DNA from: Oleiagrimonas sp963817755 | GTDB lineage: Bacteria; Pseudomonadota; Gammaproteobacteria; Xanthomonadales; Rhodanobacteraceae | Reading direction: 5' to 3' | NCBI GenBank assembly: GCA_963817755.1 | Contig: CAWFPB010000002.1 | Span: forward strand, 857,514 to 921,513 | Length of the DNA: 64,000 bases | Shown: positions 1 through 9,183 of the stretch, one piece after another | How positions within the stretch are numbered: position 1 is the stretch's first letter | Layout of the letters: each line of letters starts with the position of its first letter | Notes under the pieces: generated by a model | What the model was told of the DNA's origin: nothing | Database searches by the model: none | The model's input: the letters and a program-made list of their open reading frames with translations, nothing else | Made by a program: the position numbers and the translations under genes

Positions 1-1
1 T

Positions 2-622
2 TTGGTTACGCATTACTACTGGCATTATATTATAATGTTCGTCACATATATTGCTCCAGCAGCTTATATAAATGTACGCGCCATCATCAACAACGATGAT
101 GGGGTTGGTGTGATCAAGAAACTGTTTTCATGCTTGTTGATCTCGTTGATTGCTTATAAATTTTCGAGCTATTCTGTACCCTTTCTGAAAAAAACCATCA
201 TGAGGCCACGTATTAGCTTTAATATTAATGATCGAGAAATTGACCATTCGTTGCTTGATTTTCTTCGGAATGTGAAATCCAGTGGGCATTCTTTCCTGGT
301 TGTCACGAAGCCCTATTATCATGCGTTGCTGGATGAATCGAGAATAGGTGATGGCAATTCCGTTATGATTTATTTTGTATTGAGGGGATACAAGTTACCG
401 CAGGTATCAAACATTTATTTACTTTCAAAACAGGTCCAGCGCCAACCATGCCTTGCCCTATTGAATTCAAACAAGGATATATTTGTTATCAAGAAGAAAA
501 ACGGGATGTCAAAACTTCTTTCGCGTTGTTTTGCCAATAGTCGCATAACGTTGGACAAGCATGTGCCTCCTGATCTTGAGGAATACGATATTTATATCCG
601 GCGCCCGTTGGCGATGAACTGA
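2..622 (+). CDS. C-terminal part of an unidentified membrane-associated protein (cut by window start)
   Basis: The reading frame is open from the window edge to a TGA at 620-622, giving 206 residues; no stop separates it from the edge, so the true start probably lies outside. The first about 60 residues contain two hydrophobic stretches (near residues 8-24 and 40-56); the rest is a soluble, basic tail. I recognise no family. Base composition is visibly AT-rich compared with every gene to the right, with AT-rich codons such as ATT, AAT and TTT common. This is typical of O-antigen or capsule genes acquired by transfer, and the neighbourhood (glycosyltransferases, IS scars) fits. Function is not assigned. 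Confidence 0.6.
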   Translation: MVTHYYWHYIIMFVTYIAPAAYINVRAIINNDDGVGVIKKLFSCLLISLIAYKFSSYSVPFLKKTIMRPRISFNINDREIDHSLLDFLRNVKSSGHSFLVVTKPYYHALLDESRIGDGNSVMIYFVLRGYKLPQVSNIYLLSKQVQRQPCLALLNSNKDIFVIKKKNGMSKLLSRCFANSRITLDKHVPPDLEEYDIYIRRPLAMN

Positions 623-643
623 AGGTGTCAGCGCCATAGGTAC

Positions 644-853
644 ATGCATTCCGGTGTCTCGCAGTCCAAGCTGGACGCCGTGGTCAGTCCATTGAACGAT
701 CGTCCCGGAACGATGTTAGGCTACGAGACGCCAGCAGAGCGATTGAGCAAACTGTTGCGTCGATCGGTTGATTCCAAGACGATTTCCTGCCGCTCTGTCG
801 GTGGGTCCGTAAGCTTTCCCGTCAAACATTCACTTCAAAAGCAGCGCGCTTGA
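644..853 (+). mobile_element. IS30-family transposase remnant (C-terminus)
   Basis: A short frame encodes a stretch resembling the extreme C-terminus of IS30-family transposases: SQSKLDAVVSPLNDRP, then a degenerate TMLGYETPAERL, close to the usual LN-RPRKTLG-ETPAER signature. Everything upstream (the HTH domain and most of the DDE core) is missing, and the arginine/lysine usually following LNDRP is replaced by glycine. After about residue 40 the frame runs into unrelated sequence. No terminal inverted repeat was recognised. This is a dead insertion-sequence scar next to an IS3-type scar. Confidence 0.7.
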
Positions 854-856
854 CGG

Positions 857-1115
857 CGTGTCGTCGGTTTCAGCCGGGGCATTGCCGTAGCTGTAGCCAC
901 GTCGGACCATCGCGGGCGCCATCCCCGCTTCTCCAAAGCTTGGTGTAACTGATGGCGACATGTTGCGTGCCACTGTCTGGGTGTTCAATGAGCGTATCGG
1001 AGCCCGCAGGCTTCCGGGGTGTGAAGTGTTTCAAGCACCGCGAGGTTGAATCTGATCGGCCTGGCAAACGGTGATGCTTCACGTTCGCCAAAGCCATTGC
1101 TTCGAACCACCAACA
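857..1115 (-). mobile_element. IS3-family transposase OrfB remnant, frameshifted
   Basis: On the minus strand one frame gives LIEHPDSGTQHVAISYT, matching the IS3-family OrfB integrase motif usually seen as LIHHSDRG-QY-SI-YT. After a frame change near 930 the next frame gives LGEAGMAPAMVRRGYSYGNA followed by PAET, matching the family segment LAEAGI-PS-G--GDSYDNALAET. The order and strand are correct for one gene, so this is a fragment of the catalytic domain, with the second Asp and the Glu still recognisable. The N-terminal half and OrfA are absent. Together with the adjacent IS30 scar it fills most of the 623-1319 gene-free stretch; 1116-1319 shows nothing recognisable. Confidence 0.72.
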
Positions 1116-1319
1116 GTGGCATGCGGTCTCTTCCGTTTTCCACGAAGTTTTAGGCCGCCAGACCTTGTCGACCTACTCGAACCGTTGGTGCTCCGGTGTC
1201 CCTGCGCCCGCTGATTCTGTAGCATCCTTGTGAGTGCATCGTTTTACCTGCCGCGGACGTTTGACAGGTTGCCTCTCACAGCAAGACATGCTTCACGGCG
1301 TGATGAATCGATATACGAG

Positions 1320-2401
1320 ATGAGAAATATGCCTCCAGTTCGCCACGACACTCTAGCCGCACGCGCGACATTGGGCGATCTCGCCAGTCAGGTTTCGATC
1401 ATCATCCCGGTCTACAACGGGGGAAAAGCGTTCCTTCACTGTATTCATGCTCTGGCTCGACTTGCCCCGGCGCCCCTTGAAATCCTGGTTGTCCTCGATG
1501 GCGTCGATGACGGCTCGGGTGAGGCGGCGCAAAAGCAGGGCGCGCGCGTGTTGTGTTTACCCGTACGCAGCGGTCCAGCCAGGGCACGTAACTTTGGAGC
1601 TCGCGCCGCCAGGGGGCAGTTGCTATTTTTCCTGGATGCCGATGTTCTGGTGCCAGCTTCGGTTGTGGGACAGGTTGCCACTGCATTCCAGAATGATCCG
1701 GCGCTGTCCGCCCTGATCGGCTCTTACGACGACGCCCCGGGGGCGCCATCCTTCCTGTCGCAGTATCGCAATTTGTTGCACCACTACGTACATCAACATT
1801 CCCCATCGCAGGTCCACACCTTCTGGGGTGCCTGTGGCGCAGTGCGAAGTGAGGTTTTTTTTGCGGTCGGTGGGTTTGACGAGTCGTATGAAATCCCCGC
1901 CATTGAAGACGTGGAACTGGGTTACCGGGTGTCTGGCGCGGGCTACCGCATCAAATTGGACAGACGACTCCAAGTCAAACATCTCAAGCATTGGTCAGTG
2001 GGCGGCATGTTGCGTGCGGATGTTTTCAGCGTGCAATCCCTTGGTCTGATTGTTGCTTAGGGGTGGTGGGATACACTGGGAACTCAACCTGGGTGCAAGT
2101 AGTCGAATCAGCGCCCTGTTGGCCTGGCTGTTGTCGGGATTCCTGCTGCTCAGCATTCTTCACCCAGTATTTTTACTCGGCGCCCTTGCCGGTGCTGTGG
2201 GGCTGACCGCGGTCAATTTCGGTTTGTACCGTTTTCTTTTCGACCGCAAGGGGTGGTGGTTTGCCGGCCGCGCCATGCCCTGGCACTGGCTGTATTACCT
2301 CTATGCCAGCGCTGCCTTTGCCTACGTATGGTTGTTCGAGCGTCATCGGGAACCTCGTTCACCTGGTCTCCTGGACCGAAAAGGCAAGGCAACGTGCATG
2401 A
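1320..2401 (+). pseudogene. GT2-family glycosyltransferase, frameshifted
   Basis: An ATG at 1320 opens a GT-A type glycosyltransferase of family 2. VSIIIPVYNGG lies near residue 25, the nucleotide-binding FLDADVLV follows near residue 105, and there is an acceptor-side FGGFDE-like segment (VGGFDESYEIP) and a downstream ED. A single-base loss near 2028 and another near 2052 throw the frame. The C-terminus continues in another frame (LNLGASSRISALLAWLL, then two membrane segments and YLYASAAFAYVWL), as in GT2 enzymes with a C-terminal membrane anchor. A further shift near 2390 removes the stop, which should be TGA at 2399-2401 overlapping the next ATG. The role would be sugar transfer to a lipid-linked polysaccharide. 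Confidence 0.75.
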
Positions 2402-3883
2402 ATGAACCGCGCAACGTCGTCATCGGTGCAGGCCGGGCCGGGCTGAGTGCGCCTACGAGCTGAGTCGGCTCGGCAGTTCGGCCCTGGTCGGAGGCCAGCG
2501 ACGAGATGGGGGGGCTGGCGCGTACGGTCGACTACCGGGGCTATCGCTTTGATATCGGCGGTCACCTGTTTTTTTCCAAGCGCGAGGATATCAATGCGTT
2601 GTGGCGTGAGGTGCTGGGAGAGGCTTTTTTGAGCGCCCACGCCTGTCGCGCATCCACTACCGAGGTCATTTTTTCGATTATCCGCTGCGCCCGCTCAATG
2701 CGCTGCAGGGGCTGATTTATGGGAGGCGCTTCGGGTACTGGGAAGCTATGCCTGTGCACATCTTGCACCGGGTAGGCGCGAGGATCGCAGCTTCGAGGAC
2801 TGGGTCAGCCGCCGGTTCGGAAAACGCCTGTTCGAAATATTCTTCAAGACCTACACCGAGAAGGTCTGGGGCATGCCCTGCAGCGAAATATCCGCCGACT
2901 GGGCGGCGCAGCGTATCCGCGACCTGTCCTGTCCAAGGCCGTGATCAACGCCTTTGGCGGGCATCGCGGCAGCAACGCGAAGGGCATCAGCACCACATCG
3001 ATCGAGCGTTTCCACTATCCCCGTTTCGGTCCGGGGATGATGTGGGAACACATGGCACAAGACATCCGCGAGAGCGGCAACCAGGTTCGTGCCCAGGTGA
3101 GGGTTGGCAGCCTGCGCCCCATCGCGGCCGGGTCCAACAGGTGATCGGAAGGGATCCCGACGGCAATCGCGTGGAGATCGCTACCGATCACTGCATTTCC
3201 TCCATGGCCCTGCGCGATCTCGTCCTGTCCCTGGATCCACCACCTCCGGATGCGGTCTTGAGGGCGGCGCACTCGCTGCGATACCGGGATTTCCTCAGCG
3301 TGGTGCTGATCGTCAACCAGTCGGACATGTTCCCGGACAACTGGATCTACATCCACTCACCTGAGGTTAGGCTGGGGCGTATCCAGAACTACAAGAACTG
3401 GAGTCCACACATGGTGCCGGACCCGGCAACGACTGCGCTGGGACTGGAATATTTCCTCTGGGACCGTGATCCGGAGTGGAGCTGGTCCGATGAACGCCTG
3501 ATTCAGATGGGCATACGTGAATGCGAGACGCTGGGGCTGGTCCGTCCCGAGGATGTCCTGGAAGGCACCGTGGTGCGGGCCGAAATGGCCTACCCCATCT
3601 ATGACCATGAATACCAGCATCACGTGGTCGGATTCGCGACTACCTGTCGCAATTCACGAACCTGCAGACCATCGGCCGCAATGGCCTGCACCGCTACAAC
3701 AACATGGACCACTCCATGCTGACCGGGTTGTATGCGGCGCGCAATGTCGTGGGGGAAGGAGAGCGGGGTGACGTCTGGTCGGTGAACGCCGACAAGTCAT
3801 ATCACGAAACCGGCGGGGATCAAGGCGACACCGATGCCTTGCCCGACCGCTCCGTGCCGATGCCCCGGGGAAGCACGAAATAG
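2398..3883 (+). pseudogene. FAD-dependent oxidoreductase, UDP-galactopyranose-mutase/protoporphyrinogen-oxidase-like, multiply frameshifted
   Basis: The start MNEPRNVVIGAGRAGLSA is an FAD-binding Rossmann motif. Successive frames then give MGGLARTVDYRGYRFDIGGH (the GG-motif region), FEDWVSRRFGKRLFEIFFKT with YTEKVWGMP, NAFGGHRGSN, a long central block ending AYPIYDHEYQ, and finally QTIGRNGLHRYNNMDHSM. The order is that of a roughly 495-residue polysaccharide-cluster flavoprotein of the UDP-galactopyranose mutase/NAD(P)-FAD oxidoreductase group. I count at least five frame changes (near 2450, 2500, 2635, 2930, 3135 and 3640), mostly explicable as one- or two-base losses. The terminal TAG is at 3881. 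It is non-functional as written. Confidence 0.78.
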
Positions 3884-3901
3884 CCCGGGTTCGATGGGCC
3901 A

Positions 3902-4560
3902 TCAGGCGTGCGTGCAGACCACCAGCATCGCCGGGTCCCAGTGCCAGCCGATGACCGAGCTGCTGATCCGGCTTGCCCAATAGCCCGCAAGCCGTTTTCT
4001 TCTTCGGGAAACATGGACGTCGTCGACACCGAACCTCAGCACCCTGAATCCGAACAACTTCTCCAGTGAGCGCTTGAGCGTGCCTGGAGTGAAATGGACC
4101 AGGTGTATTTCCTTGCCGGATGCAGCCTTGAAGGGATGGATGTGCTCGGCGAGGGTTTGAACAGCGGAGCTTCGTTCGGTACGCAATACGAGCAGGCATC
4201 GGGCTTGAGCAATTGCGAGTTGTTTCAGCACTCGCCGGATGGGGCATGTGCTAACACGTGCACAGGGTGATGACATCGAATTGCTGATGTTCAAACCGTT
4301 CATCGAAGATGCTTCCACGTGGACGGTATGTCGCGTTGAGGGCATAGGCAGCGCTAGTGTGCGCTATCTCGGTGCTCGACTCGAAGTCTGCTGGCGAAAT
4401 CAAGAAAATATCTGTTCCGGTCCACATCAGCAGTGAGCGGACGTTCGGCAAGACCGTATCAGCTCATATCGCTTGGCCACAGGTGAGCGCGCAGATCCAG
4501 TTCTGCTGCAGCTCTGGAATGTCTCACCGATATAGCATGCCGATCTGTTGCTGGTGGGGC
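3902..4560 (-). pseudogene. Class I SAM-dependent methyltransferase, degraded
   Basis: Minus-strand frames together read as a small-molecule methyltransferase of the kind found in polysaccharide loci. The upstream frame (4251-4451) gives FDERFEHQQFDVITLC, like the family segment FD-I---LEH. The downstream frame (3902-4240) gives VLKQLAIAQARCLLV, then IHLVHFTPGTLKRSLEKLFG with FRVLRFGVDDVH, typical of the C-terminal half (HL-HFTP-SL---L---GF). A frame change lies near 4245. Further upstream, to about 4560, short methyltransferase-like stretches are interrupted by stops. It is not functional as written; the substrate cannot be inferred. Confidence 0.6.
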
Positions 4561-4842
4561 GGGGATTGCGGAAGGTGGTCGCATCGGTGGCACTGGCACA
4601 AGTCGGTTATGGAAACGCGTGAATTCTGTGTGGCACAGATGGGGCAATCATCGATCGTTCGTTGAGTGCTAAAGGTTCTGACATGACAAACTCCGCGACC
4701 ACACTATCTTCGCACTGCAGCATGATCATCAGATGTCGGGCTGATTGGGCAAAGATCTGAATGCTAGGCTGTGCAAGTATAGAATCCCGTATCATCTGAT
4801 GGGCTATCGAGGATTCCACTTGCGCAGCGAACGATACGGTTT

Positions 4843-5295
4843 TTGCGGCACCCGCGATTTGAAAAAGGCGGACTGCTGATTGTGGTTACACCGGACATTT
4901 TTTCGGCGATAGCTATGTTCAGCCTGGATCTGGATGAAACACTCGGTTGCCGTCACTGTATTTCACCTCTGACAGGTCGCTGTTGGAGCGGGCTGATGCT
5001 GTTGGTTTATGCGCTGTCGCTGCATCGATCCCGCTGGCTGCAAGAAAGCGCAAGGGGCAGAAGTGGATTGGCGAGCATGGAAAGCGATGTGAACTATCCG
5101 ATCCTGCGCAACTGCTGCTTTTCGGAAGTTCGATTTGATCATGAGTTACTGGCTCGATTCGACATCCGGCGCCTATCTGATTGGCACGAATACGGCGACT
5201 TCTGAGCCCGCAGCTTTCGAGACAAGGTGCTCAGCGGCGCCCGTTGGCTTCATCGCATCAACCGGTCGGGAACGAAACTGCTACGTAAGGCATGA
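4843..5295 (+). pseudogene. Unidentified gene remnant with in-frame stop
   Basis: A frame from 4843 runs to TGA at 5203 and continues without shifting to a second TGA at about 5293. The part before the stop contains GGLLIVVTPDIFSA, reminiscent of the GG-L-V-TPN strand of methyltransferases. After it comes LLARFDIRRLSDW and, past the stop, FRDKVLSGARWLHRINRSG, a plausible amphipathic C-terminus. I cannot name the family with confidence; a second decayed methyltransferase is the best guess. Composition is intermediate between the AT-rich left edge and the GC-rich right. The 4561-4842 stretch upstream shows nothing recognisable. Confidence 0.3.
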
Positions 5296-5808
5296 TGCGC
5301 ACATCCGATCCACAGCTACGGCTGTTGCTGAACAACTGCTCGCCGAGGACTTCGTGACGCGCGACAAGGGATGGGCCGCGGGGGCTGGGGATGGAGTTAG
5401 GGATACCATCCGGAACTACAAGTTCTACTGGCGTTGAGAATTCACGCACCACTGACTATGTGACTGAACGGGTCTTTCATGCTCTCGCTGAGGGGACGGT
5501 ACTGGTTACTGTGGTGCGCAACATCTGCGAGTTCATGCTGGCGACGACGCAGTATCTGTGCTGATGACTTCGCGGGACTGGAGGAACTCGTTCGCATCTG
5601 CATCACCTGAGTGAAGCACCGGGAGAGTACAACTGACACCTGGCTGGAAGCGACGCCGCTGCTGGAGCGCTTAAGCGCTGGTAATGTCGCTAGCATCGAT
5701 CCACGGCTCAGGATGGCGGTAAGCTTGCGCATGATTGTGGACTGGAATGTCATTGTGGCGGAAGGCTTCGAATGCGCTGGAACGCTGAGCCGGGGTAGTA
5801 TCGGGCTG
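5296..5808. other. Gene-free decayed stretch
   Basis: No credible gene was seen here. Short frames (for example DDFAGLEELVRICIT near 5560, and a peptide near 5650-5790) look protein-like but are interrupted by stops and match no family I know. The region sits between an unidentified remnant and the GT4 remnant and is probably degraded polysaccharide-locus coding sequence. Confidence 0.4.
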
Positions 5809-6879
5809 ATGCTGCACGTCTACTGCGACTATTTCGGGAACACCGGCTGGGCCGCATGCACAGGGGTTCTTGGACAGCTACGCTGGCATGTGATATCGGA
5901 CTGTTCTCATGGAACACGCTGCGGATGGCCCGGGGTTGAGCGACGAGGTCGGCGGGATGCAGGCGAGGGCGAGAGAGCATCCCGTTCGCGTCGCGCTGGG
6001 GATTGGCCCGATCGAGCGCATGGCGACCCTGGCGGGCGAGGTGCGGATCGCCTTCGTTGTCTGGGAGACCACGCGTTTGCCCGCGCGAAGCTGAAGATAC
6101 TTCGCACCATGGACCAGGTATGGACGCCCTCGCGCTGGGGGCGTGAGCAGTTGATCGCCAACGGCCTTCCAGCGGAGCGGATCAGGGTGGTCCCGGAAGG
6201 GGTGGATGCCGACCGGTTCGCTCCGCAGCCCGCTGCGCGACCGGAAGACGATCACACCTTGGGGATGCTATGCGTAGGAAAATGGGAAAAGCGCAAGGGC
6301 ATAGACGACTTGGTCAGCGCTTTCTGTCGGGCGTTTTCGAGCGGCGAGGACGTGGAGTTGGTGCTTGCCTGCCACAACCCCTATTTGAAGGACTTCGATG
6401 CACGTCAGGCGCTCGACAGGTTGTGCGGCCGGGATACGCCGCGCATCCGCCTGTGGGCTCCTGGCGACGATCGGGCACTGGTCCAGCTGTACAACCGGGC
6501 CGACGTGTTTGTCCTGCCGACCAGGGCGGAAGGCTGGGGCCTGCCGATCATCGAGGCGATGGCCTGCGGGCTTCCGGTGATCGTGACCGATTACAGCGCC
6601 CAGCGTGATTACGTGACGCCCGACTGCGGTTACCCGATACCGGTCAAGCGGATGGCTCGGGTCCACGATCCCGTGTTCTACCGCGGGCTGGGTCACGGCA
6701 GATGGGCGCAGCCCGACCGCAAGGAGCTGCAATTGCTCTTGCGCAAGGCCTACGAACAGCGCGATGAACTTCGGCGCAAAGGAGCCGCGGCGCGCCAGCA
6801 GGTTGTTGGCGGCTGGACCTGGCAGCATGCTGCCGCCAAGGCCGTCGCCATTCTGGACGAGGCGGGCTGGCTGCGTTGA
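5809..6879 (+). pseudogene. GT4-family glycosyltransferase, N-terminal half frameshifted, C-terminal half intact
   Basis: The protein-like start MLHVYCDYFGNTGWAA at 5809 resembles the N-terminus of GT-B retaining glycosyltransferases (substrate loop GNTG). Frame changes near 5855, 5930 and 6085 break the first domain (NTLRMARG, then IGPIERMATLAGEVRIAFVV with WETTRLPA). From 6090 the frame is clean to the TGA at 6877-6879: DQVWTPSRWGREQLI, VVPEGVDADRF, LCVGKWEKRKGI, ADVFVLPTRAEGWGLPIIEA and ACGLPVIVTDYS. These contain the EX7E nucleotide-sugar motif of family GT4. As written only the C-terminal nucleotide-binding domain could be made. The role would be sugar addition in polysaccharide assembly. 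Confidence 0.75.
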
Positions 6880-6941
6880 CCCGTGGCCAGCGGGACGACA
6901 AGTCCGTTGCCGGCGTGCGTCGCCGTGGCGCTTTGGGTCCG

Positions 6942-7802
6942 TCAGCGCCTGGCGCGCCTTGCCGAAAGCATGCCCCACTGGAACGCCAGCAGTCCTGTCG
7001 ACAGGCTTGCCAGCAACGCCATCGATCGGATGGGGCCGTATTGCTGCCTACGCATGCAGGTGCGCATCACATCAAGCTTCATGCGCAAATCCAGGGTCCG
7101 GTAATCACTCACCGCCTGGTAATCGGCCGAGTAACGGCCACTCTCGAACAGCTTGCCCAGGCAGGCGCGGTATCGGGTGACCTCGCGATGGATCACCCGG
7201 GCGTCGGGTTGATGAACCACCCGGCTTTCCGGGAATGCCATGAGCAGCCGGTGGATGATTTCGGTATCCCCCACGATCGGCATGGCCTCGAACAGTCCAA
7301 CCCGCTCGAACACGCTTGCCCGGATCAACATGTTTCCGGCATGGCCATACAGGTAGTGACGCGTGCCTGAAGCGAGCAACCAGGCCGTCTTGGCGTTGTA
7401 GTAGTCCTCATGGCAGCGCAGCAGCAGGGACACGTCTTCCGGATAGCACAGGTCGCCCAGCACGATGTCGGCCTGCTCGCGCTCTGCCGACAGGCACAGG
7501 TTCTCCAGCCAGGCGTCATCGGTCGGGATGCAGTCGGCATCGGTCAGTACGATCAAGTGTCCACGGGCCGCACGGATACCCCGGTTGCGAGCCAGGTAGG
7601 GATCCTTTTGCGGTTCATGCAGGAGGGTGACATCCGGACAGGCCTGGAGCAGTTCCAGCGAACCGTCGGTCGAGCCATTGTCGACAAAGATCAGCTCGAC
7701 CTTGAGGTCGGCGCCGGTTTGCTGCGCCAACAGGGCCTCGACACATTTGCCGAGGTAAGTCCTTTCGTTGAGAACCGGCACCACCACCGACACCGTCAAC
7801 AT
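6942..7802 (-). CDS. GT2-family glycosyltransferase
   Basis: This is an intact 286-residue inverting glycosyltransferase with a GT-A fold. VSVVVPVLNE at residues 4-13 is the nucleotide-binding strand, VDNGSTDGS lies near 40-48, ARNRGI at 71-76, and the metal-binding TDADC spans 87-91. A single hydrophobic segment near the C-terminus may anchor it to the inner membrane. I chose ATG 7802 because the first strand begins almost at once and a GGA lies about seven bases upstream; ATG 7832 adds ten residues and has no clear ribosome site. It is convergent with the broken GT4 and divergent from the next GT4. It probably adds one sugar of the O-antigen or exopolysaccharide repeat; donor and acceptor are unknown. 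Confidence 0.85.
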   Translation of the reverse strand: MLTVSVVVPVLNERTYLGKCVEALLAQQTGADLKVELIFVDNGSTDGSLELLQACPDVTLLHEPQKDPYLARNRGIRAARGHLIVLTDADCIPTDDAWLENLCLSAEREQADIVLGDLCYPEDVSLLLRCHEDYYNAKTAWLLASGTRHYLYGHAGNMLIRASVFERVGLFEAMPIVGDTEIIHRLLMAFPESRVVHQPDARVIHREVTRYRACLGKLFESGRYSADYQAVSDYRTLDLRMKLDVMRTCMRRQQYGPIRSMALLASLSTGLLAFQWGMLSARRARR

Positions 7803-7947
7803 GATCTGATCCAACCGTCCCGAAAAGCTCATCCACCACGCATATTGCCGATTCCCCGGCCGATGAACCAGTGCATGTCATTGCCCCGGCGCGAGCCTGC
7901 AGTTATTTTGGAGCGGTCATCCGCCACGCGCCGTGTGCACGCTTTAC

Positions 7948-9180
7948 ATGAGCAGACCTTCCCTGCTGTTCATCAGTCCGATCACACCCGCTGCAAACGG
8001 CAATGGTCTTGCCATGCGTGCCGCAGCCTGCCTGAAGGCCCTGAGCGTGCATTGCGACATCCATCTGCTTGTGGTCCCGGTGGCCGACCCTGATGGTGAG
8101 CGACACCCCGACGACTGGGATGCACATTGCACGTCGGCGCGTCTGGTCGCGATGCCGCGGGTGGAACGTGCGCTGGCCGGTGCCAGGAGCCGCATGACGG
8201 CCTTTCGTGCCGACAGCGCAATGCGCCTTCCACTGGAGAAGGCGATGGCAAGCCGGCGGATGGTCGGCAAGGCTTTCCGGTGCTTCTCCAGCAGGACTTT
8301 CGACCGGATCTTCGTCTTTCGCGCCTACATGGTGCCGTTTGCCCAGCCGTACATCGACGCCAACCCACGGGCCGTCCGGCACCTCGACCTGGACGACATC
8401 GAGTCGCTGACACGACAGCGACTGGCCGATCTTCATGCCTCCAACGGCAACGCCGACCTGGCCCGGCGCCTCGAAGGCGAGGCGGCCCATTACCGGACAT
8501 ATGAGCGCGACATCACGCCGGAATTCGACAGTGTGTCGGTCTGTTCTCTTCGCGACAGAGACCGGTTGAGCGCCCGGCTGGGACTGGCGAACCTGGAGGT
8601 ACTGCAGAACATCATCGGAGGCATCGGCGCATACCATCCGCCACCGGAGCGGCCACCCTTCAATTTCCTGTTTGTCGGCAACCTGGGATATTTCCCGAAC
8701 CAGGATGCGATCCGATTCTTCATGGCGCAAATCCTGCCACGCATTCGCGCCGGCACCGACGTACCGGTCAGGTTCACACTCGTGGGTTCCGGTGACGCCA
8801 CCTGGGCCAGGGAGATGGCCGCTGCCGGCTGCGACATCGTCGGCTGGGTGGAAGACCTTGCTGCATACTACCGGGCGGCTCACGCAGTGGTCGTGCCGTT
8901 GCGTGCCGGTGGTGGCACCCGGATCAAGATACTCGAGGCTTTCAGCCAACATCGCCCGGTGGTTTCAACCGGCATCGGTGCCGAAGGCCTGGATGTCAGG
9001 CAAGAACGCGAGCTGCTACTCGCCGATACCCCCGATGACTTTGCCGCACAGTGCCTGCGCCTGATCCATGACACCGAGCTGTCCGCAAGCCTGACGGGCC
9101 GCGCGGCAAGACTGCTGGACGAGCGCTACACCGGGGTGGCGCTCGATTCCGTTCTGGCCCGTGTATTGAGGATCCCCTGA
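7948..9180 (+). CDS. GT4-type glycosyltransferase
   Basis: This is an intact 410-residue GT-B glycosyltransferase. It opens with LLFISPITPAANGNGLAMRA, where the NG loop replaces the usual GGxxxR donor-side motif. The C-terminal domain carries FLFVGNLGYFPNQDAI, LVGSGDATW, a DIVGWVEDLAAYYRAA block and VVPLRAGGGTRIKILEAFSQ, followed by RPVVSTGIGAEGL. The LRAGGGTRIKILEA motif is typical of GT4/GT1 polysaccharide enzymes. ATG 7948 starts just before the first strand; an upstream in-frame GTG at 7933 is less likely. The next gene starts four bases after this stop, suggesting co-transcription of 7948-10824. Confidence 0.85.
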   Translation: MSRPSLLFISPITPAANGNGLAMRAAACLKALSVHCDIHLLVVPVADPDGERHPDDWDAHCTSARLVAMPRVERALAGARSRMTAFRADSAMRLPLEKAMASRRMVGKAFRCFSSRTFDRIFVFRAYMVPFAQPYIDANPRAVRHLDLDDIESLTRQRLADLHASNGNADLARRLEGEAAHYRTYERDITPEFDSVSVCSLRDRDRLSARLGLANLEVLQNIIGGIGAYHPPPERPPFNFLFVGNLGYFPNQDAIRFFMAQILPRIRAGTDVPVRFTLVGSGDATWAREMAAAGCDIVGWVEDLAAYYRAAHAVVVPLRAGGGTRIKILEAFSQHRPVVSTGIGAEGLDVRQERELLLADTPDDFAAQCLRLIHDTELSASLTGRAARLLDERYTGVALDSVLARVLRIP

Positions 9181-9183
9181 GGC

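Noticed and set aside
870..1097. Single 75-residue minus-strand gene
   Set aside because: Only part of it matches a family; the match continues in another frame, so it is an IS3 remnant and not a gene in its own right.
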